Made by a program: the position numbers and the translations under genes | Notes under the pieces: model-generated | Databases searched by the model: none | Told to the model about the DNA's origin: nothing | Seen by the model: the letters and a program-made list of their open reading frames with translations, nothing else | Part shown: one piece after another, positions 47,964 through 57,273 of the stretch | How the letters are laid out: each line of letters begins with the position of its first letter | Numbering within the stretch: the stretch's first letter is position 1 | Assembly (NCBI GenBank): GCA_014381985.1 | Contig: JACNKP010000031.1 | Location: forward strand, 1 to 62,957 | Length of the DNA stretch: 62,957 bases | Source: SAR92 clade bacterium | GTDB taxonomy: Bacteria; Pseudomonadota; Gammaproteobacteria; Pseudomonadales; Porticoccaceae | Direction: 5' to 3'

Positions 47964-48686
47964 ATGAGCAGAGACATTGCAGCTGATATTCAGCGCATTA
48001 AATTATTTCAGACCGAACCACACCCCTGCAGTTATCTTCCGGGCCGTGAATCTACGACAGCCTTCGTTGACCCAGATCTAGCGGTAGATCCTGAAGTCTA
48101 TGAACGCTTGAGTATGGTCGGCTTCCGTCGCAGTGGCCCCTACCTGTATACGCCAATGTGCAGTGCCTGTAAGGCCTGTGTGCCAGTACGGTTGCCAGTA
48201 GCCGCATTTAAGCCTACTCGCGCTCAGAAGCGGTGTTTAAAGCGTAATATGGACCTTAAAGTCGTCCGATGTAAAAGCATAGATTCAGATCAGCATTATT
48301 TGCTATACGCTAAGTACATAAACGAACGCCACGCAGATGGGGATATGTACCCTCCATCGAAAACTCAGTTTGACCAGTTCCTCGGTGACCCTTGGGAATG
48401 CACCCAGTATTTAGAATTTTACTTAGATCATCAGCTTATTGGTTGTGCGGTCGTTGATGTGCTCCCAGATTCGCTGTCGGCCATCTATACCTATTTTGAT
48501 CCCGCCCATGATCAGCGCGGCCTAGGGAACCTGGCAGTACTCCTACAGATTAAGATTGCAGCTGAAATGGGCAAGCGTTACGTGTATTTAGGCTACTGGA
48601 TTGAAGATTGCCAGAAGATGAGTTACAAGAAGCAATATCAACCAATAGAGTTATTCGAAGAAAATAGCTGGGATTTGAGCAAATGA
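47964..48686 (+). CDS. bpt: Aspartate/glutamate leucyltransferase
   Basis: Transfers Leu to N-terminal Asp or Glu, feeding substrates to ClpS. HPCSYLPGRES, FRRSGPYLYTPMCSACKACVPVR with the cysteines of the ATE N-domain, and YLGYWIEDCQKMSYK at the end. 240 residues. Completes the Asp/Glu branch of the bacterial N-end rule with aat and clpS-clpA. Confidence 0.93.
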   Translation: MSRDIAADIQRIKLFQTEPHPCSYLPGRESTTAFVDPDLAVDPEVYERLSMVGFRRSGPYLYTPMCSACKACVPVRLPVAAFKPTRAQKRCLKRNMDLKVVRCKSIDSDQHYLLYAKYINERHADGDMYPPSKTQFDQFLGDPWECTQYLEFYLDHQLIGCAVVDVLPDSLSAIYTYFDPAHDQRGLGNLAVLLQIKIAAEMGKRYVYLGYWIEDCQKMSYKKQYQPIELFEENSWDLSK

Positions 48687-48707
48687 CTTTGCTAAAACCG
48701 CTGATTT

Positions 48708-48728
48708 AGGGCAAACTGCGCCCTTTTT
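48708..48728 (+). terminator. Short terminator or attenuator between bpt and infA
   Basis: AGGGC at 48708-48712 pairs with GCCCT at 48720-48724, followed by TTTTT. The stem is short, so some readthrough into infA is likely. Confidence 0.5.
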
Positions 48729-48747
48729 ACGGACATGAATAATTAGT

Positions 48748-48966
48748 ATGGCGAAAGAAGAGCACATCGAATTCGAAGGAGAGGTGATAGACACCCTTCC
48801 GAACACCACTTTCAAAGTGAAACTGGAAAATGATCACGTGATCATTGCCCATATCTCAGGAAAGATGAGAAAACACTACATCAGAATTTTGACCGGCGAT
48901 AAGGTTAAGGTTGAGATGACCCCTTATGATCTGACCAAAGGTCGCATTACCTTCCGCGAGCGGTAA
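48748..48966 (+). CDS. infA: Translation initiation factor IF-1
   Basis: Single S1/OB-fold factor binding the ribosomal A site. 72 residues, [20 protein letters not shown] to [13 protein letters not shown], nearly invariant. Convergent with a methyltransferase gene across a hairpin. Confidence 0.98.
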   Translation: MAKEEHIEFEGEVIDTLPNTTFKVKLENDHVIIAHISGKMRKHYIRILTGDKVKVEMTPYDLTKGRITFRER

Positions 48967-49002
48967 GCTCCAAAGACCTATTTATCAAAGATTAAAGACG
49001 CC

Positions 49003-49027
49003 AAAGGGGCAGCTAGTGCTGTCCTTT
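49003..49027. terminator. Bidirectional hairpin between infA and methyltransferase gene
   Basis: AAAGGGGCAGC and GCTGTCCTTT pair around TAGT with one bulged base. It overlaps the stop codon of the convergent methyltransferase gene. Confidence 0.65.
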
Positions 49028-49661
49028 AGCTTATTTTTTGATACACACAAAACCAACCGTCTATATTGTCAGTCTCATAATATTTATCTTTCTTTAGCTG
49101 CAAGCAGCGGGCTTTTCCATCGCTAACCAGGGATGCAAATTTTTGTTCGAAGCCGCGTGATTCCCACAAATCCTTGTGCACAGTGCAGGCCAATATGCCG
49201 CCCGTTCTTAGGATACGAAAAATATCATCAAGGGGTTCTGGTCCAACATGGCCGTGGGTAAACGTTCCCGAGGATATGACACCGTCGTAGCTGCTGCTGA
49301 GACGATCAATAGGTTCATTAACATCTCCGACAATTAATTCTCTATAAATGCCCTGCTCTCCGGCAACTCGTACCATGTCAGGTGACAGATCTATGCCGTC
49401 AAGCGCCCGATAACCGTTGTCGGCGAGTAGCCGACAGGTCAGCCCGGTGCCACAACCAACGTCAAATATCTCTGATTCTGTGTCGGGTAAATGCTCGCAA
49501 AGCAATCGTGCAATGCCTAATGGCGCAACATACTCGAGCTCATCAAGCATTTGGTGATCATAGTCATCCGCCCACTTCTTGTAAAAGTCGACGGTGCCTG
49601 CTTGGTCATCAAGCTGATATGCCTCGCTGACAAAGGTACTGGGGCCTTTAACCTGAGACAT
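49026..49661 (-). CDS. Class I SAM-dependent methyltransferase
   Basis: 211 residues with the SAM-binding motif IFDVGCGTGLTCRLLADNG (about residues 63-81), motif II GIDLSPDMVRVAGE and post-I acidic DVNE. ISSGTFTHGHVG and LRTGGILACTVHKDLWE resemble the WBSCR27-like group. Substrate not predictable. It separates infA from clpA, which are neighbours in pseudomonads. Confidence 0.82.
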   Translation of the reverse strand: MSQVKGPSTFVSEAYQLDDQAGTVDFYKKWADDYDHQMLDELEYVAPLGIARLLCEHLPDTESEIFDVGCGTGLTCRLLADNGYRALDGIDLSPDMVRVAGEQGIYRELIVGDVNEPIDRLSSSYDGVISSGTFTHGHVGPEPLDDIFRILRTGGILACTVHKDLWESRGFEQKFASLVSDGKARCLQLKKDKYYETDNIDGWFCVYQKIS

Positions 49662-49708
49662 AATAACTCCCTTCGTTTAACGCCAGTAAGGTTTTGGGGT
49701 TGCTTACC

Positions 49709-51985
49709 TTAAGCTGTCGCCTCTTCTATGATGTCAGTGGTGACAACTAACTCATTATCTTCCACCCGTACATAAGCAGTACCGCCCTTGTCGGCCAATG
49801 AGCCAAACAAGACTTCCTCTGCTAATGGTTTCTTAATCTTTTCCTGAATCAAACGATCCATTGGCCGTGCGCCCATCTTGGCGTCATAACCATTCTCAGC
49901 AAGCCACAGGCGCGCATCATCATCAACCTCAAGAAATACCTTCTTCTCGTCAAGCTGTGACTGCAGCTGCACCAAGAACTTGTCGACCACCGTTTTAATG
50001 ACATCAACAGTCAGCTCGCCAAACTGCACGATATTGTCTAACCGATTGCGGAACTCAGGCGTGAACATCTTCTTGATCGCCTCCATACCATCGGTGGTGT
50101 GATCTTGATGAGAGAACCCAATAGACGCCCTGCTCATCAGCTCGGCACCGGCATTGGTCGTCATAATCAAGATAACGTTGCGAAAATCTGCCTTGCGGCC
50201 ATTATTGTCGGTCAATGTACCGTGATCCATGACCTGCAACAGCAGGTTAAACACATCTGGGTGAGCTTTTTCCACCTCGTCTAGCAAGATAACCGAATGA
50301 GGCTGTTTGGTAACCGCTTCAGTGAGTAACCCGCCCTGATCGTAGCCGACATAACCAGGGGGTGCTCCGATTAAGCGTGATACCGTATGGCGCTCCATAT
50401 ACTCGGACATATCAAAGCGAATCAGCTCAATACCCAATACGTTGGCCAGTTGGCGGCACACTTCGGTTTTACCCACACCGGTAGGGCCTGCAAACAAGAA
50501 ACTACCAATAGGCTTGCTGCCTTCGCGCAAACCTGCCCGCGCGAGTTTAATCGAGGTAGACATCGCCTCAATAGCTTTATCTTGACCAAACACCACCATC
50601 TTGAGGTTGGTCGCCAGGTCTTTAAGTTGTGCCTTATCTGAACTGGACACACTTTTTGCCGGAATACGCGCCATCTTAGAGATAACCAGCTCAATATCAC
50701 CTAAACCGACGGTCTTCTTGCGCTTGTACTCAGGCTGCAGGCGCTGGTAGGCACCCGCCTCATCTAATACGTCTATCGCCTTGTCAGGCAAAAACCGGTC
50801 GGTGATATGACGACTCGACAGCTCAGCGGCCGCTTTAAGGGCTGGATTAGTAAATTTGAGATCATGATGTTCTTCAAAACGCGATTTTAAGCCTTTAAGA
50901 ATCTCAAAAGTCTCGTCAATACTAGGCTCTGGCACATCAATTTTCTGGAATCGTCTAGCCAAGGCATGATCTTTCTCAAAAATACCGCGATACTCTTGAT
51001 AGGTCGTTGAACCAATACACCTTAATTTACCTGACGACAGCAGAGGCTTAAGCAGGTTTGAGGCGTCCATAACGCCGCCAGATGCTGCCCCAGCCCCAAT
51101 AATGGTGTGTATTTCATCAATAAACAGTATCGACTTTTCATACTTCACCAACTCGGCAATGAGCCCCTTCAGGCGTTTCTCAAAATCTCCTCTATATTTA
51201 GTACCTGCTAATAACGAGCCCATATCAAGAGAAAATACAGTACTGCCCAGCATGGGTTCTGGTACATCACCTTCGACAATCAGCTTAGCTAAACCCTCGG
51301 CAATGGCTGTTTTACCAACACCGGACTCACCCACTAATAGCGGGTTGTTTTTGCGCCGTCTAATCAATATCTGGCTGACACGCTCAATTTCCGCATCACG
51401 GCCAATTAATGGGTCGATCATGCCAAGCTTGGCCTGCTCGTTTAAGTTGGTCGAAAACTGACTGAGCATACTGGCTTCTGCCGCTTCGTCTTCGGTCACT
51501 GACTCTGTTATCCCTTCATCGGCTTCGCCACTGTTATCTGCGTGATCAGCGTATTTGGATATTCCGTGAGAGATATAATTAACCACATCAATACGAGCTA
51601 CATTTTGTAAGCGTAAAAAGTAAACCGCCTGACTCTCTTGCTCGCTAAAAATGGCAACCACCACATTGGCGCCAACGACTTCACTATGATTGGCAGAGTT
51701 AACCTGGAAAACGGCTCGTTGCAACACGCGCTGAAAGCCATGGGTAGGTTGAGTATCTGCTTCTAGTTGCGCATCAGGGAAAGTGGGCATCGTTGAATCA
51801 ATAAATTCGACGAGGTCTTGGCGCAGTCCGCCCAAATCAGCACCGCACGCTGTCAATACTGCGGTGGCAGACGCATCATCCAGCAATGCCAGTAACAGAT
51901 GTTCAACCGTCATAAACTCGTGACGTTTTTCGCGTGCAGTTTTAAATGCAAGATTAAGCGTAACTTCAAGTTCTCTACTTAACAT
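49709..51985 (-). CDS. clpA: ATP-dependent Clp protease ATPase ClpA
   Basis: Unfoldase for ClpP. N-domain repeats, first AAA+ module with GESGVGKTAIAEGLAKLI and SILFIDEIHTIIGAGA, second with FAGPTGVGKTEVCRQLA and VILLDEVEKAHPDV. C-terminal part lacks the ClpB middle coiled-coil. 758 residues. Follows clpS by five bases. Confidence 0.97.
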   Translation of the reverse strand: MLSRELEVTLNLAFKTAREKRHEFMTVEHLLLALLDDASATAVLTACGADLGGLRQDLVEFIDSTMPTFPDAQLEADTQPTHGFQRVLQRAVFQVNSANHSEVVGANVVVAIFSEQESQAVYFLRLQNVARIDVVNYISHGISKYADHADNSGEADEGITESVTEDEAAEASMLSQFSTNLNEQAKLGMIDPLIGRDAEIERVSQILIRRRKNNPLLVGESGVGKTAIAEGLAKLIVEGDVPEPMLGSTVFSLDMGSLLAGTKYRGDFEKRLKGLIAELVKYEKSILFIDEIHTIIGAGAASGGVMDASNLLKPLLSSGKLRCIGSTTYQEYRGIFEKDHALARRFQKIDVPEPSIDETFEILKGLKSRFEEHHDLKFTNPALKAAAELSSRHITDRFLPDKAIDVLDEAGAYQRLQPEYKRKKTVGLGDIELVISKMARIPAKSVSSSDKAQLKDLATNLKMVVFGQDKAIEAMSTSIKLARAGLREGSKPIGSFLFAGPTGVGKTEVCRQLANVLGIELIRFDMSEYMERHTVSRLIGAPPGYVGYDQGGLLTEAVTKQPHSVILLDEVEKAHPDVFNLLLQVMDHGTLTDNNGRKADFRNVILIMTTNAGAELMSRASIGFSHQDHTTDGMEAIKKMFTPEFRNRLDNIVQFGELTVDVIKTVVDKFLVQLQSQLDEKKVFLEVDDDARLWLAENGYDAKMGARPMDRLIQEKIKKPLAEEVLFGSLADKGGTAYVRVEDNELVVTTDIIEEATA

Positions 51986-51990
51986 CCTTA

Positions 51991-52335
51991 TTATTCCTCG
52001 TCATCATCAGTTGGCTCCGCTTGGCAGAGTAATGGGTGTTGGTGGTCTTGAGCAAATTGAGTCACCAGCGCCGCTTTTGTCTCAGCTATATCTTCAGTAT
52101 AGACACCACAGACGCCCTTGCCATGCGTATGGATGTTTAACATTATTTGAGTGGCCGTTTCTCGAGACTTGTAAAAGAACTGCTCGATCAATTCAACCAC
52201 GAACTCCATTGGAGTGTAATCGTCATTTAACAAAATCACTTGGTACATGCGCGGTTTTTTCAGTTTTGGTCTAGAAGCTTCTACTACAGTGTCGTTTTCA
52301 CTGTCCCAAAATTCTTTGTCGTTTTCGTTGCTCAT
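51991..52335 (-). CDS. clpS: ClpA adaptor ClpS
   Basis: Delivers N-degron substrates to ClpAP. NDDYTPMEFVVELIEQFF and HTHGKGVCGVYTEDIAETK are the N-degron pocket and ClpA contact. ATG 52335 (114 residues) is preferred over an in-frame TTG at 52347. The long acidic N-terminal tail is normal. Confidence 0.96.
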   Translation of the reverse strand: MSNENDKEFWDSENDTVVEASRPKLKKPRMYQVILLNDDYTPMEFVVELIEQFFYKSRETATQIMLNIHTHGKGVCGVYTEDIAETKAALVTQFAQDHQHPLLCQAEPTDDDEE

Positions 52336-52537
52336 CAATACAGCCAATTAATCAAATTTCTAAGGTGCTATGTTACAACAAACAGTGGCTATCAAGTAAG
52401 CATGAAGAGCTGTTATGGGCCACATTTTTTATCATAAAATAAATTTATTTTTTATATCATAACCGACAATTTAGACCAGTTCTCTGCAAGGTGGGCCTAA
52501 CACGGCACAGTTATCGACTGAAAAGGACTTAAGTCGA

Positions 52538-52924
52538 TCACGACTGCTCAATCACCTGACCTATTTGAACCAAGCAGCCTTCCATGCTCGCTTTAATAAA
52601 AACCTCGATCTCTACCGGCTCTACCAGAGTCTGCCAGTACAGAGTACAGCCCTGTTCTGCGGGGATAACCTCAACACGGGCCTCATGAAAGTCAAGCGGT
52701 GTAGGCGACTCAAAACAAGAATAAACCATAGTTCTGGCCACTGCGTCGCGGCTAATAATTAGTTCCTTAATGGCACCCGCGCCAGGTAAAGATAGCGATC
52801 TAACCTCGCCATCATACTCGCAGCCTTCAACGCCTGGCACCCAGTCAACTCGGTCTGGTGTGCCGATGACGGCCCACAACTGGTCGGCTGTGCAGTCAAA
52901 TTTATGTTCGATATTAATGGCGAT
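52538..52924 (-). CDS. SRPBCC-fold protein with apparent ATC/ATT start
   Basis: START/polyketide-cyclase-like small-molecule-binding fold; function unknown. The core runs from WAVIGTPDRVDWVPGVEGC to VFIKASMEGCLVQIGQVI. The frame is open from 52975, but no ATG, GTG or TTG occurs before TTG 52879, which would cut off the first strand (INIEHKFDCTADQL). ATC 52924 lies seven bases after GGAG; ATT 52918 is the other near-cognate choice. An ATG at 52937 is one frame off and meets a stop after seven codons, so a sequence error or single-base indel is possible. Confidence 0.6.
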   Translation of the reverse strand: MAINIEHKFDCTADQLWAVIGTPDRVDWVPGVEGCEYDGEVRSLSLPGAGAIKELIISRDAVARTMVYSCFESPTPLDFHEARVEVIPAEQGCTLYWQTLVEPVEIEVFIKASMEGCLVQIGQVIEQS

Positions 52925-53078
52925 GAGAAGGCTCCATGGTGAAGATGTTTTATTAACTGAGAAACGTTTATCGTGCTAAGTATACGCAGTTCATTGACAA
53001 ATCGGCTCACACTGTTTAATTTCGCGTCCAACTTAGTCTATCCAGTCAGGATCGACTGCCAACTGCCCGAGGTATTTA

Positions 53079-53609
53079 ATGTCACTATCACTTTATGATT
53101 GCTCTATTCCTGTTTTTATCCACTCGTTAAGCAACCTAAACGACCTGCTTGAGGCGGCCGCCCAGTACGGTGCGGAGCACGGCATAGAAGATGAAGTCCT
53201 TACCGGTGCTAGACTGTTCCCAAATATGCTACCTCTTACTAAACAGGTGCAGATAGCCTGCGATATTGCCAAGCGTGGGTCTGCTCGCATGGCGGGTATT
53301 GAGCCCCAGACAGATGAAGACACTGAAACAACCTTTGATCAACTTAAAGCCCGAATCGATAAAACTAAGCAGTTTTTAGCCAGCATTCAGGCAGAGGCCA
53401 TTAACGGCACCGAAGACAACAGTATTACCATGCAAGCTGGGCCAAACGTGTACACTTTTACGACCCGAGACTATCTCAACTCGTGGGCCCTTCCCAATCT
53501 GTATTTTCATGTCACTACCACCTATAACATTCTGCGCCACAATGGTGTTGTTGTCGGTAAGGGAGACTTTTTAGGTGCAGGTGCCTTTAAAAGCACACCG
53601 GTGAGCTAG
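53079..53609 (+). CDS. DUF1993 family protein
   Basis: 176 residues, DinB-like four-helix-bundle family DUF1993. Begins SLYDCSIPVFIHSLSNLNDLL and ends with YFHVTTTYNILRHNGVVVGKGDFLG, both typical. Function unknown. GAGG seven bases before the ATG. Monocistronic: a strong terminator follows. Confidence 0.85.
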   Translation: MSLSLYDCSIPVFIHSLSNLNDLLEAAAQYGAEHGIEDEVLTGARLFPNMLPLTKQVQIACDIAKRGSARMAGIEPQTDEDTETTFDQLKARIDKTKQFLASIQAEAINGTEDNSITMQAGPNVYTFTTRDYLNSWALPNLYFHVTTTYNILRHNGVVVGKGDFLGAGAFKSTPVS

Positions 53610-53633
53610 ACGCAAAAACCTACCGTAAACTAT

Positions 53634-53656
53634 AAGGCCACTCACCCAGTGGCCTT
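53634..53656 (+). terminator. Hairpin terminator after DUF1993 gene
   Basis: AAGGCCACT at 53634-53642 pairs perfectly with AGTGGCCTT at 53648-53656 over a five-base loop; the following bases (CATTT) form only a weak T-tract. Confidence 0.75.
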
Positions 53657-53677
53657 CATTTACTGCCGGCATAAAAA

Positions 53678-53872
53678 ATGACCATAAGCACGCGTTTACT
53701 AAACTACTTCAACCGTAAAAAATCAGAGTCTACTGACAAAAACCACACCCGTTTTAGAAATGACATCTGTAACCACTGGGACCTAGACTATCTGTCATTA
53801 GAAGAACTGGAAGAGCGTTTGGCTGACCCGACTATTAAGACAACCATCACCCGAAAGAAAAAAGACTTCTAA
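53678..53872 (+). CDS. Small basic hypothetical protein
   Basis: 64 residues, highly charged, ending ITRKKKDF. The central segment DYLSLEELEERLADPTIKTTI looks helical. No family recognised, and no good ribosome site upstream. Lies between two terminator/gap regions so it would be expressed alone. Confidence 0.45.
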   Translation: MTISTRLLNYFNRKKSESTDKNHTRFRNDICNHWDLDYLSLEELEERLADPTIKTTITRKKKDF

Positions 53873-53980
53873 GAACGCATGTGCCTAATATAGTTTGCGA
53901 CTTTGCGCCTAAAACATAGATTTCGCGGCGTTTCTACGCTAGCCTATGCATAAATATCTATCGTTGAACGCAGTAATCTT

Positions 53981-54295
53981 ATGTCATTTGAGACGGCCTA
54001 TAAAAAAAGTAAATACGTGGACAAAGCTCGCGAAAAGCTGCAAGAAATTTACAGCTTTGGCGATCGCAAGACCACCAAGCGCAGTAATCTTCATGACCAA
54101 TTAGAAGGTTACTTTCAGGCGGGACTACTGATGCAGATTGTCTGCGAAGACGACATTAGAACGATCGTTGATGAGGAGCACCACCTGGCCTTTGGTACCT
54201 CTCTTAAAGAGCGCAGGATTAAAGAAAAGCTTACACCCCTGGCCACCGCTACCAACTGGAAGAAATTTGATATTCCTACTATTCATAGACGTTAG
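53981..54295 (+). CDS. Hypothetical protein, 104 residues
   Basis: Soluble, charged protein not assigned to a family. QLEGYFQAGLLMQIVCEDDIRTIVDEEHHLAFG is the most ordered-looking part (split here over its predicted helices); the ends are basic. Precedes the MFS transporter by 64 bases on the same strand. Confidence 0.55.
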   Translation: MSFETAYKKSKYVDKAREKLQEIYSFGDRKTTKRSNLHDQLEGYFQAGLLMQIVCEDDIRTIVDEEHHLAFGTSLKERRIKEKLTPLATATNWKKFDIPTIHRR

Positions 54296-54359
54296 CTAGG
54301 GATAGCCTGCTATTGAGTGGGCCTGCCCGAGGCACCAGTGAAAAATCCGGGAAAAGAGC

Positions 54360-55775
54360 ATGACGGCACTAACGATTTCTCCTGTTAATAAAATGGCCTA
54401 TGGCATTGGTTCGGTTGCCTTTGGCATATTCGGAGTCGGTTTTGATTTTTTTCTCCTGCTTTTTTACAGTCAAGTGATGGGCGTTGACGCCTATTTAGTT
54501 GGGCTAGCCTTATTAATAGCACTGATTTTTGATTCCTTGAGCGACCCGCTTATTGGGTATTTCTCAGACAACACTCACTCTCGTTGGGGCCGTCGTCACC
54601 CCTACATGTACATTGCGGCTATTCCTGTCGCGCTATCATACTTTTTTGTCTGGAACCCCCCTTCTGGCGTCTCAGGTAACGACCTTTTCCCCTACATCCT
54701 AATGATGGCTATATTTGTTCGCACCATGATTACCCTTTATGAAATACCCAACTCAGCGTTGGTAGCAGAGATAACCGACGACTATGACGAGCGTACCAGC
54801 ATATTAAGTTACCGTTATTTCTTCAGTTGGGCTGGCGGCACCTTGATGGGCTATTACGCCTTGACCTATTTACTGGTAGCCACCGAAGACATCAGCAATG
54901 GGTTATTTAATATCGATGGTTACGGGAAAATGGGCCTAGCCTCGTCGATCGTGATCTTCGCTGCCATTATGACCTCAGCCTTGGGTACACATAGCTTTAT
55001 CCCAAAACTTAAGGCGCCACCGCCAAAGACAAAAATGTCGATCACTCGTATCTATCGGGAGATCTTTGAGACCCTGTGGAACCGCTCATTTGGGGCACTT
55101 TTTGCCGCCGCACTGTTTGGCGCCATTGGCGCGGGCATCGCCATGGGATTATCCCACTATATTAATTCGTTTTTTTGGGGCTTCTCTACGGTGCAGTTGG
55201 GGCAAATATCCGGGTCGGTGGTGGTTTCTGCCATCATTGCATTGGTCTTGTCGCCGATTATCTCCATAAAACTGGGTAAAAAGCGTTCGGCGATTATTAT
55301 CGGGGTGCTGGCCTTTACCCTATTGCCTGCAACCATAGTGTTGCGGCTGCTAGGTTTAATGCCTGAGAATGGAGACCCCCTGCTGTTTCCTATGATATTA
55401 GTAATAACGATTATTGATGTCGGCTTGGTCATCACCTATCAGATTCTATCGACATCAATGATTGCAGACTTGGTTGAAGAGAGTGAACTGCGCACAGGCC
55501 GTCGTTCAGAAGGGGTTTTCTTTGCCACAATGACCTTCGTTAAAAAGTTTGTACAGGGTTTTGGCGTGGTTATGGCGACCACCATACTAACGCTTGTCCA
55601 GTTCCCGGTTGGTGTGGCACCTGGTAGCGTGCCGGAAGAGATCCTCTTCCGATTAGGAGCCCTTTATGTACCCACAGTGGTCACCGTATGGATGTTGATG
55701 ATCTTTTGTATTTCTCACTACGAGGTTGATCGAGACAAACACAAAGCTAACCTCAAGGCCCTGGGCCGCACCTAA
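54360..55775 (+). CDS. GPH-family MFS cation symporter
   Basis: Glycoside-pentoside-hexuronide:cation symporter type transporter, 471 residues and about 12 helices. DSLSDPLIGYFSDNTHSRWGRRHPYM is the GPH signature between helices 2 and 3 (split: LSDPLIGYFSDN, RWGRRHPYM), and IPNSALVAEITDDYDERT follows. Second-half motif IADLVEESELRTGRRSEGVFFA. Likely a sugar or related solute carrier; no sugar genes are near. Confidence 0.85.
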   Translation: MTALTISPVNKMAYGIGSVAFGIFGVGFDFFLLLFYSQVMGVDAYLVGLALLIALIFDSLSDPLIGYFSDNTHSRWGRRHPYMYIAAIPVALSYFFVWNPPSGVSGNDLFPYILMMAIFVRTMITLYEIPNSALVAEITDDYDERTSILSYRYFFSWAGGTLMGYYALTYLLVATEDISNGLFNIDGYGKMGLASSIVIFAAIMTSALGTHSFIPKLKAPPPKTKMSITRIYREIFETLWNRSFGALFAAALFGAIGAGIAMGLSHYINSFFWGFSTVQLGQISGSVVVSAIIALVLSPIISIKLGKKRSAIIIGVLAFTLLPATIVLRLLGLMPENGDPLLFPMILVITIIDVGLVITYQILSTSMIADLVEESELRTGRRSEGVFFATMTFVKKFVQGFGVVMATTILTLVQFPVGVAPGSVPEEILFRLGALYVPTVVTVWMLMIFCISHYEVDRDKHKANLKALGRT

Positions 55776-55836
55776 ACAAAGCCTTATATGAGAATATAAT
55801 AGGGTTATGAGAGTAACGGTTGAATCCCGCTACCGC

Positions 55837-57261
55837 CTAAAACGAATAAGTAACCGTGGCACCCACCCTGACATCGGCGTCAAATAACACCATAAGGGAC
55901 TGCTGGTTGGCTGTGGTACTGATGATCTGCCCCGCCACTGCCCAGTGGTCATTAATACTGTAGTCTAGGCCAAGTGATATAAACAGCGAATCTCCGGCTA
56001 GGTCCCCTTGTAGGGTCGATGAGACAACGAGATTGCCATTAGACAGCGCATTTCGATAACGCACCAGCCATGAGCCAAACACGCCCTCGTTGACCAAAAT
56101 TTGCTGTGGGGCCAGGCCTTCTTGCTCGTCGAGCATTTTGTTGGCTTGAACACCAAGGCTTATAGACTGGTCACTTGAGATGGCGTATTCAAAGCCTAAA
56201 GAGACGCCAATTTGGTCTTTTTCGATGTCCAGGCCCGAACCCGCAACGGTAACCCCTGGAAAGAAAGATTCGTTAGGCAGTACGCCGAGGCTGAGTGCTA
56301 GGTCTATATTAAGCAGCAACTTACCCATGGCGCGGTTGGCACTAAAACCCAGCAGGACAAAATCGTTCTTGTTTGCAAGTGCGTCACCGTAGCCCGCCAC
56401 AGGATAGTCATAACGTAGCTGGTTTTCGTATAGGTATGCCGCCATGAAAGAGATGTCGCTGCTTTCAAAAGACTTGCGCCATTGGGTCCCGGCCTCAAAC
56501 AGAGTCTGGCTGCCGCGCCTATAGTCGCCAATGTTGTAGCCTGTATTAGCGTAAAAGGGACTGCCCGGCACCGCAACAGGGTTAAATTCGGGATAAAGGT
56601 TGATAAAGCTAGACCACTGGCTGTTGGCATCAAACACGTCCCACACCAGCATCCATTGGTTAAGCCGCGCGTCTTCTATATCTATGATGGTGAAATCACG
56701 AAATTCGGTGTGGTTAATCACATCCAACACTGAGTTACCCACGGTTTCGCCCCAGACCACGGTTTGGCGCCCAAATTTAAGGCTTTGCTGGCCAAAACTA
56801 CGCTGCAGATAAAGCTCGTTAATACGGTATTCAGTGGCAATATTATCGTTGTTGGCTTGGTACTCGTAGTCGTCTTTCCAGTGCCAGCGCGCCTGGCCGG
56901 TGGACTGCAGTAACCAACCTGGAGCAAAGGCATTCTGATAGCGAAAATTAAGCCCCAGCCGGTTGTTTTCAAGGTCTGCCTGTTTGGGTATGCGTAGCCC
57001 CGGTATTGGCTCTACGCTGTGATTGTTAACCTGCCAATAGAGTTGCTGGCTTAATCGAACGGTAAAGCCGTCTAGCCAGGAGGCCTCTTTAGTAGTCTCA
57101 GGACTATCAAAGGCATCGCCGAACAGGTCATCGTCAAAATTTAGCTCGTCGCCAAAGGGATCGCCTGCAGTTTCGTCAGGCTTAGTGCCCTGCCCAGCAA
57201 CCATTGTTGCTAGTAACAGCAGCAGCATGGCAAACGGGTAGAGAGATAAACGCTTTAGCAT
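55837..57261 (-). CDS. Outer-membrane beta-barrel protein, DUF1302-like
   Basis: 474 residues with signal peptide (residues 1-23, ending MVAG), a short acidic linker (DPFGDELNFDDDLFGDAFD), then alternating beta-strands and a terminal aromatic residue in VGATVTYSF, the outer-membrane targeting signature. LKFGRQTVVWGETVGNSVLDVIN is the DUF1302-like hallmark (positions about 165-187). Last gene of the RND / LolA-like / barrel operon. Probably the exit or entry port of that system. Confidence 0.82.
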   Translation of the reverse strand: MLKRLSLYPFAMLLLLLATMVAGQGTKPDETAGDPFGDELNFDDDLFGDAFDSPETTKEASWLDGFTVRLSQQLYWQVNNHSVEPIPGLRIPKQADLENNRLGLNFRYQNAFAPGWLLQSTGQARWHWKDDYEYQANNDNIATEYRINELYLQRSFGQQSLKFGRQTVVWGETVGNSVLDVINHTEFRDFTIIDIEDARLNQWMLVWDVFDANSQWSSFINLYPEFNPVAVPGSPFYANTGYNIGDYRRGSQTLFEAGTQWRKSFESSDISFMAAYLYENQLRYDYPVAGYGDALANKNDFVLLGFSANRAMGKLLLNIDLALSLGVLPNESFFPGVTVAGSGLDIEKDQIGVSLGFEYAISSDQSISLGVQANKMLDEQEGLAPQQILVNEGVFGSWLVRYRNALSNGNLVVSSTLQGDLAGDSLFISLGLDYSINDHWAVAGQIISTTANQQSLMVLFDADVRVGATVTYSF

Positions 57262-57273
57262 CGGGTCATTAAC

